Assembly (NCBI GenBank): GCA_002354805.1
Contig: DEMH01000014.1
Location: 239,945 to 303,944, forward strand
Source of the DNA: Gammaproteobacteria bacterium UBA2675
Lineage (GTDB): Bacteria > Pseudomonadota > Gammaproteobacteria > Pseudomonadales > Pseudohongiellaceae
DNA length: 64,000 bases
Direction of reading: 5' to 3'
Below the pieces are notes generated by a model, which did no database searches, had not been told where the DNA came from, and saw only the letters and a list, made by a program, of their open reading frames with translations. Position 1 is the stretch's first letter; each line of letters starts with the position of its first letter. Position numbers and translations under genes: made by a program. Shown piece by piece: positions 52,379 to 60,832 of the stretch.

Positions 52379-52735
52379 TTATTTGCGAATCGGCTTGCGC
52401 GGACCCTTACGTGTACGGGCGTTAGTCTTGGTGCGCTGACCACGTACTGGCAGTGACCGGCGATGACGAATACCGCGGAAACAGCCAAGGTCCATCAATC
52501 GCTTGATGCTCATGGATACTTCACGACGCAGGTCACCTTCTACAGTGAACTTGCCAACCTCGGCACGCACATTGTCGAGTTCTTCCGGTGACAGTGCACT
52601 GGTTTTTGTCGAAGGAGCGATGCCCACGCGTTCACAAATCAACTTAGCGCGCGTGGCACCAATCCCGAAGATATAACTCAGGGAAATAACCAGGTGCTTG
52701 TTATCTGGTATGTTGACACCGGCAATACGTGCCAT
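52379..52735 (-). CDS. rpsM: 30S ribosomal protein S13
   Basis: Head protein of the small subunit that touches P-site tRNA and the L5 bridge. MARIAGVNIPDNKHLVISL, YIFGIGATRAKLICE and GIRHRRSLPVRGQRTKTNAR are conserved. First gene of the alpha operon; its leader is structured. Confidence 0.99.
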   Translation of the reverse strand: MARIAGVNIPDNKHLVISLSYIFGIGATRAKLICERVGIAPSTKTSALSPEELDNVRAEVGKFTVEGDLRREVSMSIKRLMDLGCFRGIRHRRSLPVRGQRTKTNARTRKGPRKPIRK

Positions 52736-52750
52736 AGCTTGACTCCAATC

Positions 52751-52827
52751 TTTTAATTTACGCGTTTACCAGAGAACCTGGACCCCTAAATTCAGGGGCG
52801 CAAAGGATATACTCTGGCGAATTAAAA
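52751..52827 (-). promoter_or_regulatory. Structured leader upstream of rpsM
   Basis: Three nested pairings: TTTTAATT (52751-52758) with AATTAAAA (52820-52827); CCAGAG (52769-52774) with CTCTGG (52812-52817); CCCCT (52783-52787) with AGGGG (52794-52798). In E. coli the rpsM leader is the S4 repressor site; this may be its counterpart, though it does not look like the same pseudoknot. Confidence 0.45.
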
Positions 52828-52839
52828 ATCAACCAGTGC

Positions 52840-52956
52840 TTAACCCTGGCGCTGCTTGTGACGAGGCTCTGCTTCGCAGATCACTCGTACTACTCGGTTG
52901 CGCTTGATCACCTTGCACTTACGGCAGATTTTCTTGACTGATGTTCTGACTTTCAC
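52840..52956 (-). CDS. rpmJ: 50S ribosomal protein L36
   Basis: Thirty-eight-residue zinc protein of the large subunit. GTG start with GGAGAG six bases ahead. The sequence KVRTSVKKICRKCKVIKRN then VVRVICEAEPRHKQRQG keeps the Cys-Cys-Cys-His zinc set, so it is the zinc-binding paralog type. Standard place between secY and rpsM. Confidence 0.97.
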   Translation of the reverse strand: MKVRTSVKKICRKCKVIKRNRVVRVICEAEPRHKQRQG

Positions 52957-53019
52957 TTTCTACTCTCCATTCAACGTCGGGTATCGCCCGAGACGCTCTA
53001 AATTCAAGTTCCCGACGGC

Positions 53020-54342
53020 CTAGCGGCCTCGACCGAAACTACCCAAATTGGACTTTTTCATAAGAGAATCATACTGATGCGACATCAGATGCGCCTGTAC
53101 CTGTGACATAAAGTCCATGCTTACGACCACAACAATCAACAGCGCGGTGCCGCCCAGGTTAAACGGTACATTCGCCATCATCTGAAAGAAATTCGGCAAC
53201 AGACACACGATGGTGATGTAGATCGCACCAAACATGGTCAGTCGCGTCAGAACAGCATCAATGTACTTGGCTGTCTGCTCACCGGGACGGATACCCGGGA
53301 TAAATGCACCTGAACGCTTCAGATTATCCGCTACATCTTTCGGGTTAAACACCAGCGCGGTGTAAAAGAAACAGAAAAAGATGATCATCGCGCTGAACAG
53401 AATCACGTACAGAGGCTGACCCGGACCAATCAGCAGCGCGAGATCCTGCAGCCATTCGGCTCCTTCACTCTGTCCAAACCACTGTCCGATGGAAGCCGGA
53501 AACAGCAGGATACTGCTGGCGAAAATCGCCGGAATTACGCCCGCCATATTAACCTTGAGAGGCAGATGGCTGGACTGTGCCTGATAAAGCTTGTTGCCCT
53601 GCTGACGCTTGGCGTAGTTCACCGTTATGCGACGCTGTCCGCGCTCGATAAACACAATACCTGCAATAACGATGACCGCGATTATGGCCACCACAAACAA
53701 CAGCAAGCCGCTGATCTGACCTTCATACGCCTGTGACAGCGAACTGCCGATTGCGGCTGGCAGACCTGCCACGATGCCAGCGAAGATCAGCATGGAGATG
53801 CCGTTACCTACGCCACGCTCGGTAATCTGCTCACCCAGCCACATCATGAACATGGCACCTGTCACCAGCGACACAATAGCCGTAAAGGTGAAGCCCAGAC
53901 CCGGGTTGTAAGCCATCGGTGCCAGCAGACCAACGGCCATGCCAGTACCCTGCACAATCGCCAGCGCCAAGGCACCATAACGGGTATACTGCGTTATCTT
54001 GCGACGACCGGACTCACCCTCTTTCTTCAGCTGTGCCAGGTAAGGGTTTACCGCACTCAGGAGCTGCATGATGATCGACGCGGAGATATACGGCATGATG
54101 CCCAGGGCAACAATACTCATGCGCTCCAGCGCACCACCAGAGAACATGTTGAACAGACCGAGGAACGTACCTTCGTTCTGACTGAACATATTCGCCAGCT
54201 GCGCTGGGTCGATACCAGGAACCGGTATATGCGTGCCGACACGATAGACAAATATGGCAAACAGCAGGAACAGCAGACGAGCCTTCAGCTCACCCAGTCC
54301 CGCTCCAATCCCTTCACCTGACATATTGGGTTTCTTTGCCAT
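53020..54342 (-). CDS. secY: Preprotein translocase subunit SecY
   Basis: Channel of the Sec translocon in the inner membrane, with ten helices. GLGELKARLLFLLFAIFVYR, the plug region PGIDPAQLANMF, and GIRPGEQTAKYIDAVLTRLT are conserved. 440 residues. Last gene of the spc operon before rpmJ. Confidence 0.99.
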   Translation of the reverse strand: MAKKPNMSGEGIGAGLGELKARLLFLLFAIFVYRVGTHIPVPGIDPAQLANMFSQNEGTFLGLFNMFSGGALERMSIVALGIMPYISASIIMQLLSAVNPYLAQLKKEGESGRRKITQYTRYGALALAIVQGTGMAVGLLAPMAYNPGLGFTFTAIVSLVTGAMFMMWLGEQITERGVGNGISMLIFAGIVAGLPAAIGSSLSQAYEGQISGLLLFVVAIIAVIVIAGIVFIERGQRRITVNYAKRQQGNKLYQAQSSHLPLKVNMAGVIPAIFASSILLFPASIGQWFGQSEGAEWLQDLALLIGPGQPLYVILFSAMIIFFCFFYTALVFNPKDVADNLKRSGAFIPGIRPGEQTAKYIDAVLTRLTMFGAIYITIVCLLPNFFQMMANVPFNLGGTALLIVVVVSMDFMSQVQAHLMSHQYDSLMKKSNLGSFGRGR

Positions 54343-54376
54343 CTTTAATCAATCAGCTCTTTCGGTAGTTGCAAAA

Positions 54377-54862
54377 TTAAGCGCTAGCCTTTTTGGTTTT
54401 TTTCTTTCCTGCGTACTCAGGTACAACAGGATCGATCACCTTGCCACCAGCCGCTTCGATTGCCTGACGCGCACCTTTGGTGACACGCAGACCTTCTACA
54501 GTAACAGCTTTGGTCACGTCACCAGAAAGCATGATCTTAACGCGCTTGATGCCACCGTTGATCAGGTTGGCAGCTCGCAGTGTTTCGATACTTACAATGT
54601 TGCCTTCCAGCGCATTCAGTTCGCTGGTGCGAACTTCGCCAGTCACACGACCAACACGTGAGCTGAAACCAAACTTCGGCAGACGACGCTGCAAAGGCAT
54701 TTGACCGCCTTCGAAACCTGGACGTACAGTACCGCCGCTGCGTGACTTTTGACCTTTGTGACCTGTACCACAGGTCTTGCCCCAGCCGCTTCCGATACCG
54801 CGTCCAACGCGCTTCGGAGACTGGGTGCTGCCCTCTGCAGGGCTCAATGTATTCAAATGCAT
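54377..54862 (-). CDS. rplO: 50S ribosomal protein L15
   Basis: Large-subunit assembly protein. MHLNTLSPAEGSTQSPKRVG, GSGWGKTCGTGHKGQKSRSG and GGQMPLQRRLPKFGF are typical. At 161 residues it is about 17 longer than in E. coli because of a Lys/Ala-rich tail (EYAGKKKTKKASA). Confidence 0.98.
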   Translation of the reverse strand: MHLNTLSPAEGSTQSPKRVGRGIGSGWGKTCGTGHKGQKSRSGGTVRPGFEGGQMPLQRRLPKFGFSSRVGRVTGEVRTSELNALEGNIVSIETLRAANLINGGIKRVKIMLSGDVTKAVTVEGLRVTKGARQAIEAAGGKVIDPVVPEYAGKKKTKKASA

Positions 54863-54865
54863 CTG

Positions 54866-55048
54866 TTAACCCTCAACTTGCAGCATGTAGCTGATCTTGT
54901 TGATAATGCCGCGGACAGCAGGCGTGTCCTGCAGCTCCACAGTCTGGTGCATACGACGCAGACCCAGACCTTTCAGGCACTGACGATGACGCTCCATCGT
55001 GCCGATCGGACTGCGAACCAGCGTAACTTTAACTGTTTTGTTGGCCAT
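54866..55048 (-). CDS. rpmD: 50S ribosomal protein L30
   Basis: Sixty-residue large-subunit protein: VKVTLVRSPIGTMERHRQCL and LGLRRMHQTVELQDTPAVRG. Normal place between rpsE and rplO, 5 and 3 bases from its neighbours. Confidence 0.98.
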   Translation of the reverse strand: MANKTVKVTLVRSPIGTMERHRQCLKGLGLRRMHQTVELQDTPAVRGIINKISYMLQVEG

Positions 55049-55053
55049 AACGC

Positions 55054-55563
55054 TTAACCCAGGATCTCTTCAAGTGTCTTACCACGCTTGGCTGCAACGC
55101 TCTCAGCCGCACGCATCTCTTTCAATCCCTTGAACGTCGCGTTAACAACGTTGACCGGATTGGTTGAACCGTAACATTTAGCCAGAACGTTCTGGATACC
55201 AGCGAGTTCCAGCACCGCACGCATCGCACCACCGGCGATGATACCGGTACCTTCAGATGCTGGCTGCATGTAGATCTTGGACGCGCCATGACGCGCCTTG
55301 ACCGGATACTCCAGTGTATTACCGTCCAGCGACACGGAAATCATGTTGCGACGTGCGGCTTCCATGGCCTTCTGGATCGCCAATGGCACTTCACGTGCTT
55401 TGCCGCGACCGAAGCCTACTCGACCGTTACCGTCACCTACTGCGGTCAACGCAGTAAAGGCGAAAATACGACCACCTTTAACTACTTTGGCGACACGGTT
55501 TACCTGGATGAGTTTCTCCTGCAAACCTTCTTCGTTCTTTTTCGCCTCGTCTCTCAGTGCCAT
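55054..55563 (-). CDS. rpsE: 30S ribosomal protein S5
   Basis: Fidelity protein of the small subunit. LQEKLIQVNRVAKVVKGGRI, TALTAVGDGNGRVGFGRGKA and GTGIIAGGAMRAVLE are hallmarks. 169 residues. Confidence 0.99.
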   Translation of the reverse strand: MALRDEAKKNEEGLQEKLIQVNRVAKVVKGGRIFAFTALTAVGDGNGRVGFGRGKAREVPLAIQKAMEAARRNMISVSLDGNTLEYPVKARHGASKIYMQPASEGTGIIAGGAMRAVLELAGIQNVLAKCYGSTNPVNVVNATFKGLKEMRAAESVAAKRGKTLEEILG

Positions 55564-55575
55564 AGTTCTAAACCC

Positions 55576-55926
55576 TTAAAATTCCAAGCCGCCTTCACGT
55601 GCCGCATCAGCCAACGCTTTGATTCGACCATGATAGTTGTAACCGGAACGATCGAACGCCACTTTGCTTACGCCAGCCTGCTTGGCCCGTTCAGCAATCA
55701 GTGCGCCGATTTTGCCGGCCGCTTCAACGTTTCCTGTTGCCTTACCACGCAGGTCTTTTTCAACTGTGGAGGCAGAAGCCAACACTACATTGCCTTCAGG
55801 GGCAATGATCTGCGCATAGATATGGCGCGGAGTACGATACACGCACAATCGGTTTACACCGAGCTCCGCTATTTTTGCTCTGGTACGTCGTGCGCGACGG
55901 ATACGAGCTACTTTTTTATCGTTCAT
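55576..55926 (-). CDS. rplR: 50S ribosomal protein L18
   Basis: 5S rRNA binder. RIRRARRTRAKIAELGVNRL, VYRTPRHIYAQIIAPEG and VAFDRSGYNYHGRIKALADA are conserved. 116 residues. Confidence 0.98.
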   Translation of the reverse strand: MNDKKVARIRRARRTRAKIAELGVNRLCVYRTPRHIYAQIIAPEGNVVLASASTVEKDLRGKATGNVEAAGKIGALIAERAKQAGVSKVAFDRSGYNYHGRIKALADAAREGGLEF

Positions 55927-55937
55927 AATGTCACGCC

Positions 55938-56471
55938 CTACTTTTTCTTGGCTTCTTTTCTGTAAACATTCTCATCCGCGTAGCGAATACCCTTGCCCTT
56001 GTAAGGCTCCGGTGGACGGAACTTGCGGATCTCAGCGGCTACCTGGCCAAGCAGTTGCTTGTCAGCCGAATTCAGTACGATTTCGGTCTGAGAAGGTGTG
56101 TCTGCTGTGACACCGGCTGGCAGCTGATAATCGATCGGATGAGAATACCCAACTGTAATATTGACAGTGTTGCCCTGTGCCTTGGCTCGATAACCAACGC
56201 CCTGCAACTGCAGCTTGCGCTGAAATCCTTCGCTTACGCCAACAACCATGTTATTGACGAGTGCGCGGAATGTACCAGCCATCGCAACTGCTTCGCGAGA
56301 CTGGTTCTTCGCGGACACGCGCAGGACTTCACCGTCTTTCTCGATCTGCACATAGTCATGCAGGTCAAGATTAAGACTGCCTTTGCTGCCTTTGACAGTG
56401 ATCGCTGAACCAGCGATTGTTGTCTCCACGCCTTTGGGCAGCGAAATCGGATTTTTTGCTACTCTGGACAT
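55938..56471 (-). CDS. rplF: 50S ribosomal protein L6
   Basis: Large-subunit protein near the factor-binding site. MSRVAKNPISLPKGVETTI, GVGYRAKAQGNTVNITVGYS and the tail PPEPYKGKGIRYADENVYRK are typical. 177 residues. Confidence 0.99.
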   Translation of the reverse strand: MSRVAKNPISLPKGVETTIAGSAITVKGSKGSLNLDLHDYVQIEKDGEVLRVSAKNQSREAVAMAGTFRALVNNMVVGVSEGFQRKLQLQGVGYRAKAQGNTVNITVGYSHPIDYQLPAGVTADTPSQTEIVLNSADKQLLGQVAAEIRKFRPPEPYKGKGIRYADENVYRKEAKKK

Positions 56472-56509
56472 AATCGTGCTCTATAAACTGTTAGTAAGAA
56501 TCGTGTGTA

Positions 56510-56908
56510 TCAGAATACCGTACACAGAACTTCACCACCGATGCCGGCAGCACGTGCTTGCTTGTCTGTCATCAACCCTTTATTGGTTGACACAATCACA
56601 ATGCCCAGTCCCTGACGGTTGCGGGGCAGCTCTTCTTTGCCCATGTACTGACGCAGACCAGGACGGCTGACTCGTTTGATTTCTTCGATAACCGGCTTGC
56701 CCTGATAGTACTTCAGATCAATGACCAGTTCGCGCTTGGCGCTGACATCGTCACTGACTGAGTAACCACTGATGTAACCCTCATCCTGAAGAACGTTGCA
56801 AATGGCAACTTTCAGCTTGGACGCGGGCGCGCTCACCTGGGACAAGCGGGCCATTTGTGCATTTCGAATGCGTGTCAGCAAATCTGCAATAGGATCTGAC
56901 ATACTCAT
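56510..56908 (-). CDS. rpsH: 30S ribosomal protein S8
   Basis: 16S rRNA central-domain binder and, in E. coli, repressor of the spc operon. DPIADLLTRIRNAQ and GLGIVIVSTNKGLMTDKQAR are conserved. GGAG lies nine bases before the first ATG; an ATG two codons on is also possible. Confidence 0.98.
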   Translation of the reverse strand: MSMSDPIADLLTRIRNAQMARLSQVSAPASKLKVAICNVLQDEGYISGYSVSDDVSAKRELVIDLKYYQGKPVIEEIKRVSRPGLRQYMGKEELPRNRQGLGIVIVSTNKGLMTDKQARAAGIGGEVLCTVF

Positions 56909-56923
56909 AATAAATTTCTCCGC

Positions 56924-57229
56924 TTACCAGCTTGCCTTGGTCAGTCCCGGCACATCACCACGCATCGCTGCTTCACGCAGCTTGTGACGACAAATACCAA
57001 ATTTACGATATACACCGTGGGGACGACCGGTGATACGGCAACGCTTCTGTTGACGAACAGGGCTTGCATCGCGTGGCTGCTTCTGCAACTGGATCTGCGC
57101 CTGCCACTTGTCATCTTCACTGGCATTCACATCAGCGATGATTGCTTTCAGGGCAGCTCGCTTGGCAGCAAACTTGGCAACTGTGCGCGTACGTTTCTCT
57201 TCACGTGCAACCATTGAGGTCTTGGCCAT
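56924..57229 (-). CDS. rpsN: 30S ribosomal protein S14
   Basis: Head protein, long zinc-less form of 101 residues: MAKTSMVAREEKRTRTVAKF and RITGRPHGVYRKFGICRHKL. The CXXC zinc motifs of the short form are absent. Confidence 0.98.
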   Translation of the reverse strand: MAKTSMVAREEKRTRTVAKFAAKRAALKAIIADVNASEDDKWQAQIQLQKQPRDASPVRQQKRCRITGRPHGVYRKFGICRHKLREAAMRGDVPGLTKASW

Positions 57230-57231
57230 CT

Positions 57232-57801
57232 TTACGACTCCTTGGCGGCAGCTTTGCCGGTCAATGCTTTAAATGGGAAGCGCATCGCCGTCAGCAGGGC
57301 GCGTCCTTCTTCGTCGTTCTGTGCAGTAGTGGTGATGGTAATATCCAGACCACGCAGCTTGTCGACTTTGTCGTATTCAATTTCCGGGAAGATGATCTGT
57401 TCAGTTACACCCATGGCGTAATTACCACGACCATCAAACGCCTTTGGATTCAGACCGCGGAAGTCACGAATACGCGGAATCGCGATATCAACCAGACGAT
57501 CCAGGAATTCGTACATACGCTCGCCGCGCAGTGTGACCTTGCAGCCAATAGGCCAGCCAGCACGAATCTTGAATCCGGCAATGGATTTACGCGCTTTGGT
57601 GATTACCGGCTTCTGACCACTGATCATGGTCAATTCAGCGACGGCGTTATCCAGCAACTTCTTGTCGCCGACGGCCTCACCTACACCCATATTCAGTACC
57701 ACTTTAGTGATACGGGGCACACGCATCGGATTGTCATACCCGAACTGTTTGGTCAGTGTGGGTACTACGTCACTTTTGTAAAATTCTTTCAACTGAGCCA
57801 T
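57232..57801 (-). CDS. rplE: 50S ribosomal protein L5
   Basis: 5S rRNA and P-site tRNA contact. NPMRVPRITKVVLNMGVGEA, GWPIGCKVTLRGERMYEFLD and ITITTTAQNDEEGRALL are typical. The tail ALTGKAAAKES extends the E. coli protein by about ten residues. Confidence 0.99.
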   Translation of the reverse strand: MAQLKEFYKSDVVPTLTKQFGYDNPMRVPRITKVVLNMGVGEAVGDKKLLDNAVAELTMISGQKPVITKARKSIAGFKIRAGWPIGCKVTLRGERMYEFLDRLVDIAIPRIRDFRGLNPKAFDGRGNYAMGVTEQIIFPEIEYDKVDKLRGLDITITTTAQNDEEGRALLTAMRFPFKALTGKAAAKES

Positions 57802-57821
57802 GTTGGCGACCTGAGTTTCCG

Positions 57822-58133
57822 TTAATCAATGACTTTGTTAGTGGACTTGAAAATCCGCTTTTTCTTTCCATCTTCAACCTGAAAGCCGACGCGGTCAGCT
57901 TTGTTGGTCTCCGGATTGAAGATCGCTACATTGGAAACATCCAGCGCAGCTTCCTTCTCAACGATACCGCCTGCGATACCCGCATTGGGGTTAGGCTTGG
58001 TGTGTCGTTTTACAATATTGATACCACCGACAATCACCTTGGTTTCACCGACCAGGCGCGTTACGGTTCCCCGCTTGCCCTTGTCTTTTCCGGCGATGAC
58101 GATTACTTCATCATTAGCTTTAATCTTACGCAT
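57822..58133 (-). CDS. rplX: 50S ribosomal protein L24
   Basis: Assembly initiator of the large subunit with a KOW motif: KANDEVIVIAGKDKGKRGTV and GINIVKRHTKPNPNAGIAGG. 103 residues. Confidence 0.98.
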   Translation of the reverse strand: MRKIKANDEVIVIAGKDKGKRGTVTRLVGETKVIVGGINIVKRHTKPNPNAGIAGGIVEKEAALDVSNVAIFNPETNKADRVGFQVEDGKKKRIFKSTNKVID

Positions 58134-58154
58134 ATTCCGCGGCCTCGATATCTG

Positions 58155-58523
58155 TCACAGCACTTCTGGTGCCAGGGAGATGATTCGCATGAACTTTTCA
58201 GTTCGCAATTCACGCGTCACAGGCCCAAACACACGAGTACCGATAGGCGCCTGCTGGTTGTTCAACAGAATCGCGGCATTGTCATCAAACTTGATCAACG
58301 AGCCATCAGTTCTGCGAACACCTTTCTTCGTGCGAACAACGAGTGCTGAAAGCACCTGTCCCTTTTTAACTTTGCCTCGGGGAATCGCTTCTTTCACTGT
58401 CACTTTGATGACATCCCCGATGCGGGCATAACGACGATGAGAGCCACCGAGCACTTTGATACACATTACTCGCTTGGCACCACTGTTATCTGCCACATCT
58501 AAATATGACTGTACCTGAATCAT
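58155..58523 (-). CDS. rplN: 50S ribosomal protein L14
   Basis: Subunit-interface protein. MIQVQSYLDVADNSGAKRVM, GDVIKVTVKEAIPRGKVKKG and FGPVTRELR are conserved. 122 residues. The 76-base gap to rpsQ shows no special structure. Confidence 0.99.
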   Translation of the reverse strand: MIQVQSYLDVADNSGAKRVMCIKVLGGSHRRYARIGDVIKVTVKEAIPRGKVKKGQVLSALVVRTKKGVRRTDGSLIKFDDNAAILLNNQQAPIGTRVFGPVTRELRTEKFMRIISLAPEVL

Positions 58524-58599
58524 CGATTCTCTCCGAACCCTTAAACTGTCGCTTTAGCAACAACGCCGACTGGCGCCAGAAACCCATTTACCGCCAGAA

Positions 58600-58878
58600 T
58601 CAGATCTGCGTTGCACGCTCATCTATTGATACCAAAGACCAGGTCTTGGTCTTGGAGATCGGTCTGACTTCTTTAACTGTAACTCGATCACCTTCGCGAC
58701 AATCGTTGTTCGCATCGTGCGCATGCACTTTTGAAGAGCGAGTTATGAACTTTCCATACACCGGGTGCTTAACCCGACGCTCGATCAGCACAACAATGGA
58801 CTTGTCCATCTTGGCGCTGACAACTTTGCCGGTCACAACGCGACCAGTCTGTACTGCTTCTGTTTCATTAAGCGACAT
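58600..58878 (-). CDS. rpsQ: 30S ribosomal protein S17
   Basis: 16S rRNA 5'-domain binder of 92 residues: GKVVSAKMDKSIVVLIERRV and HDANNDCREGDRVTVKEVRP. An N-terminal SLNETEAVQTGR is slightly long. Confidence 0.98.
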   Translation of the reverse strand: MSLNETEAVQTGRVVTGKVVSAKMDKSIVVLIERRVKHPVYGKFITRSSKVHAHDANNDCREGDRVTVKEVRPISKTKTWSLVSIDERATQI

Positions 58879-58880
58879 AA

Positions 58881-59081
58881 TCAGGACCCACTTTTCTGCT
58901 TTTCAGTAATGATGGTCTTAATCCGGGCAATATCCTGCTTTACTGCAGAAAGCACATGAGTCTGTGCCAGTTGCCCGGTCCGCTTCTGAATCCTGTAGTT
59001 GAACTGGTCACGATACAGGCCATTGAGCTGCTCGTTCAGCTCAGAAACTGACTTTTCTCGCAATTCGCTGGCTTTCATCAC
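58881..59081 (-). CDS. rpmC: 50S ribosomal protein L29
   Basis: Sixty-six-residue helical protein at the tunnel exit: KASELREKSVSELNEQLNGL and RDQFNYRIQKRTGQL. The start overlaps the rplP stop by 4 bases. Confidence 0.98.
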   Translation of the reverse strand: MMKASELREKSVSELNEQLNGLYRDQFNYRIQKRTGQLAQTHVLSAVKQDIARIKTIITEKQKSGS

Positions 59082-59491
59082 ATTACCGTCCGTTTTACAA
59101 AAGTGGTTTCAAACGGCAGCTTGGCAGCAGCCAGTTGAAACGCTTCGCGCGCCAGACCTTCGTCTACGCCTTCGATCTCAAACATCACACGACCGGGCTG
59201 AATCTGGGCGACCCAGTACTCCACGCTACCCTTACCTTTACCCTGACGAACCTCAAGAGGCTTCTGGGTAATTGGCTTGTCGGGGAAAACCCGAATCCAG
59301 ATTTTACCGCCACGCTTTACGTGACGAGTCATGGCACGACGGGCAGCTTCGATCTGACGTGCAGTCAGGCGGCCACGACCCAGGGCTTTCAGGCCAAATT
59401 CGCCGAAATCCACTTTGCTGCCACGATGAGACAGACCGCGGTTACGGCCCTTCATCATCTTTCTAAATTTAGTACGCTTTGGTTGTAACAT
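59078..59491 (-). CDS. rplP: 50S ribosomal protein L16
   Basis: Contacts A-site tRNA and the GTPase centre. MLQPKRTKFRKMMKGRNRG, GRLTARQIEAARRAMTRHVK and RVFPDKPITQKPLEVRQGKG are typical. 137 residues. Confidence 0.99.
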   Translation of the reverse strand: MLQPKRTKFRKMMKGRNRGLSHRGSKVDFGEFGLKALGRGRLTARQIEAARRAMTRHVKRGGKIWIRVFPDKPITQKPLEVRQGKGKGSVEYWVAQIQPGRVMFEIEGVDEGLAREAFQLAAAKLPFETTFVKRTVM

Positions 59492-59504
59492 CTTGGCCTA
59501 TCCT

Positions 59505-60173
59505 CTACTTGGACGCTTTCTGGGGAGCCGCAGGGGCTTCCTTGTGGCCAAGGATCTCGCCTTTGAAAATCCAGACCTTAACGCCAATGATCCCGTAAGT
59601 TGTGCTAGCCTCTGAAGTCGCGTAGTCGATATCGGCACGCAGTGTGTGCAATGGCACACGACCTTCCCGATACCATTCCGTTCGGGCAATTTCCGCACCG
59701 CCCAGACGACCGCTGACCTGAATCTTGATACCTTCCGCACCCTGGCGCATAGCGTTCTGTACAGCGCGCTTCATGGCGCGACGGAACATGACACGTCGCT
59801 CCAACTGCTGCGAAACGCTGTCAGCAACCAGTTGCGCATCGAGGTCAGGCTTACGGATCTCTTCGATATTGATATGAACCGGCACGCCCATCTTGGCAAT
59901 CAGAGCGGTTCTCAGCGTCTCTACATCTTCGCCTTTCTTACCAATCACGATACCTGGACGGGCTGTGTGAATGGTAATGCGGGCTGTCTGCGCCGGACGT
60001 TCGATATCAACACGTGAAACAGACGCATTGGCAAGTTGCTTGCGGATGTAATCACGCACCTGCAAATCAACCAGCAAATGCTCAGCATAATCTTTGCCTT
60101 CGGCAAACCACACTGATGTGTGCTTTTTAACTATACCAAGCCGAATTCCGGTTGGATGTACTTTCTGACCCAT
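59505..60173 (-). CDS. rpsC: 30S ribosomal protein S3
   Basis: mRNA entry-site protein with KH domain. MGQKVHPTGIRLGIVKKHTS, ITIHTARPGIVIGKKGEDVE and GRLGGAEIARTEWYREGRVP are hallmarks. 222 residues. Confidence 0.99.
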   Translation of the reverse strand: MGQKVHPTGIRLGIVKKHTSVWFAEGKDYAEHLLVDLQVRDYIRKQLANASVSRVDIERPAQTARITIHTARPGIVIGKKGEDVETLRTALIAKMGVPVHINIEEIRKPDLDAQLVADSVSQQLERRVMFRRAMKRAVQNAMRQGAEGIKIQVSGRLGGAEIARTEWYREGRVPLHTLRADIDYATSEASTTYGIIGVKVWIFKGEILGHKEAPAAPQKASK

Positions 60174-60182
60174 CCTGATCTC

Positions 60183-60515
60183 CTACTTATCGGCTACTTT
60201 AACGGTGATGTGACAGGTACGCTTCAGAATGCGATCGGCACGGCCTTTGGCACGTGGACGGATTCGCTTCATGGACATACCTTCGTCGACGTAGATAGTG
60301 GAGACACGAAGCTCGTCCACATCCGCCCCTTCATTATGCTCGGCATTCGCAATCGCAGAGTTCAACACTTTCTTGATGACATCAGCACCTTTCTTTGGGC
60401 TGAAGGTCAGCAACTGAAGTGCCTCTTCGACATTCTTGCCGCGGATCTGATCGGCTACCAATCTCGCCTTCTGGGCAGAGAGCCGAGCGCCGCGCAATAT
60501 TGCTACAACTTCCAT
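60183..60515 (-). CDS. rplV: 50S ribosomal protein L22
   Basis: Tunnel-wall protein and macrolide site neighbour. ARLSAQKARLVADQIRGK and the loop STIYVDEGMSMKRIRPRAKG are conserved. 110 residues. Confidence 0.99.
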   Translation of the reverse strand: MEVVAILRGARLSAQKARLVADQIRGKNVEEALQLLTFSPKKGADVIKKVLNSAIANAEHNEGADVDELRVSTIYVDEGMSMKRIRPRAKGRADRILKRTCHITVKVADK

Positions 60516-60532
60516 CTCAATTTCCCCACTTA

Positions 60533-60808
60533 TCAGCGCTTGGCTTTCTTGTCTGCCGCGTGACCGCGATAGTTACGCGTCAGCGCGAATTCACCCAGCT
60601 TGTGACCAACCATGTCTTCGGTCACAAAAACCGGCACATGCTGCTGTCCATTGTGCACAGCCAGCGTCAGCCCGAGCATATCTGGAGAAATCATCGAGCG
60701 TCGTGACCAGGTCTTAATAGGACGCTTGTCATTAGCATCGCGTGCTGCCTGCACTTTTTTCATTAAATGAAGGTCTATGAAGGGACCTTTTTTCAGTGAA
60801 CGTGGCAC
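60533..60808 (-). CDS. rpsS: 30S ribosomal protein S19
   Basis: Head protein near the A site. MPRSLKKGPFIDLHLMKKVQ, IKTWSRRSMISPDMLGLTLA and MVGHKLGEFALTRNYRGHAA are typical. 91 residues. Confidence 0.99.
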   Translation of the reverse strand: MPRSLKKGPFIDLHLMKKVQAARDANDKRPIKTWSRRSMISPDMLGLTLAVHNGQQHVPVFVTEDMVGHKLGEFALTRNYRGHAADKKAKR

Positions 60809-60832
60809 TTTAATTTCCTCTGTTGTCAGGCC

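Noticed and set aside
55288..55965. 225-codon plus-strand frame across rpsE and rplR
   Set aside because: Covers two certain ribosomal genes in antisense; composition is that of a shadow.
57142..57825. 227-codon plus-strand frame across rpsN and rplE
   Set aside because: Antisense to certain ribosomal genes; no domain.
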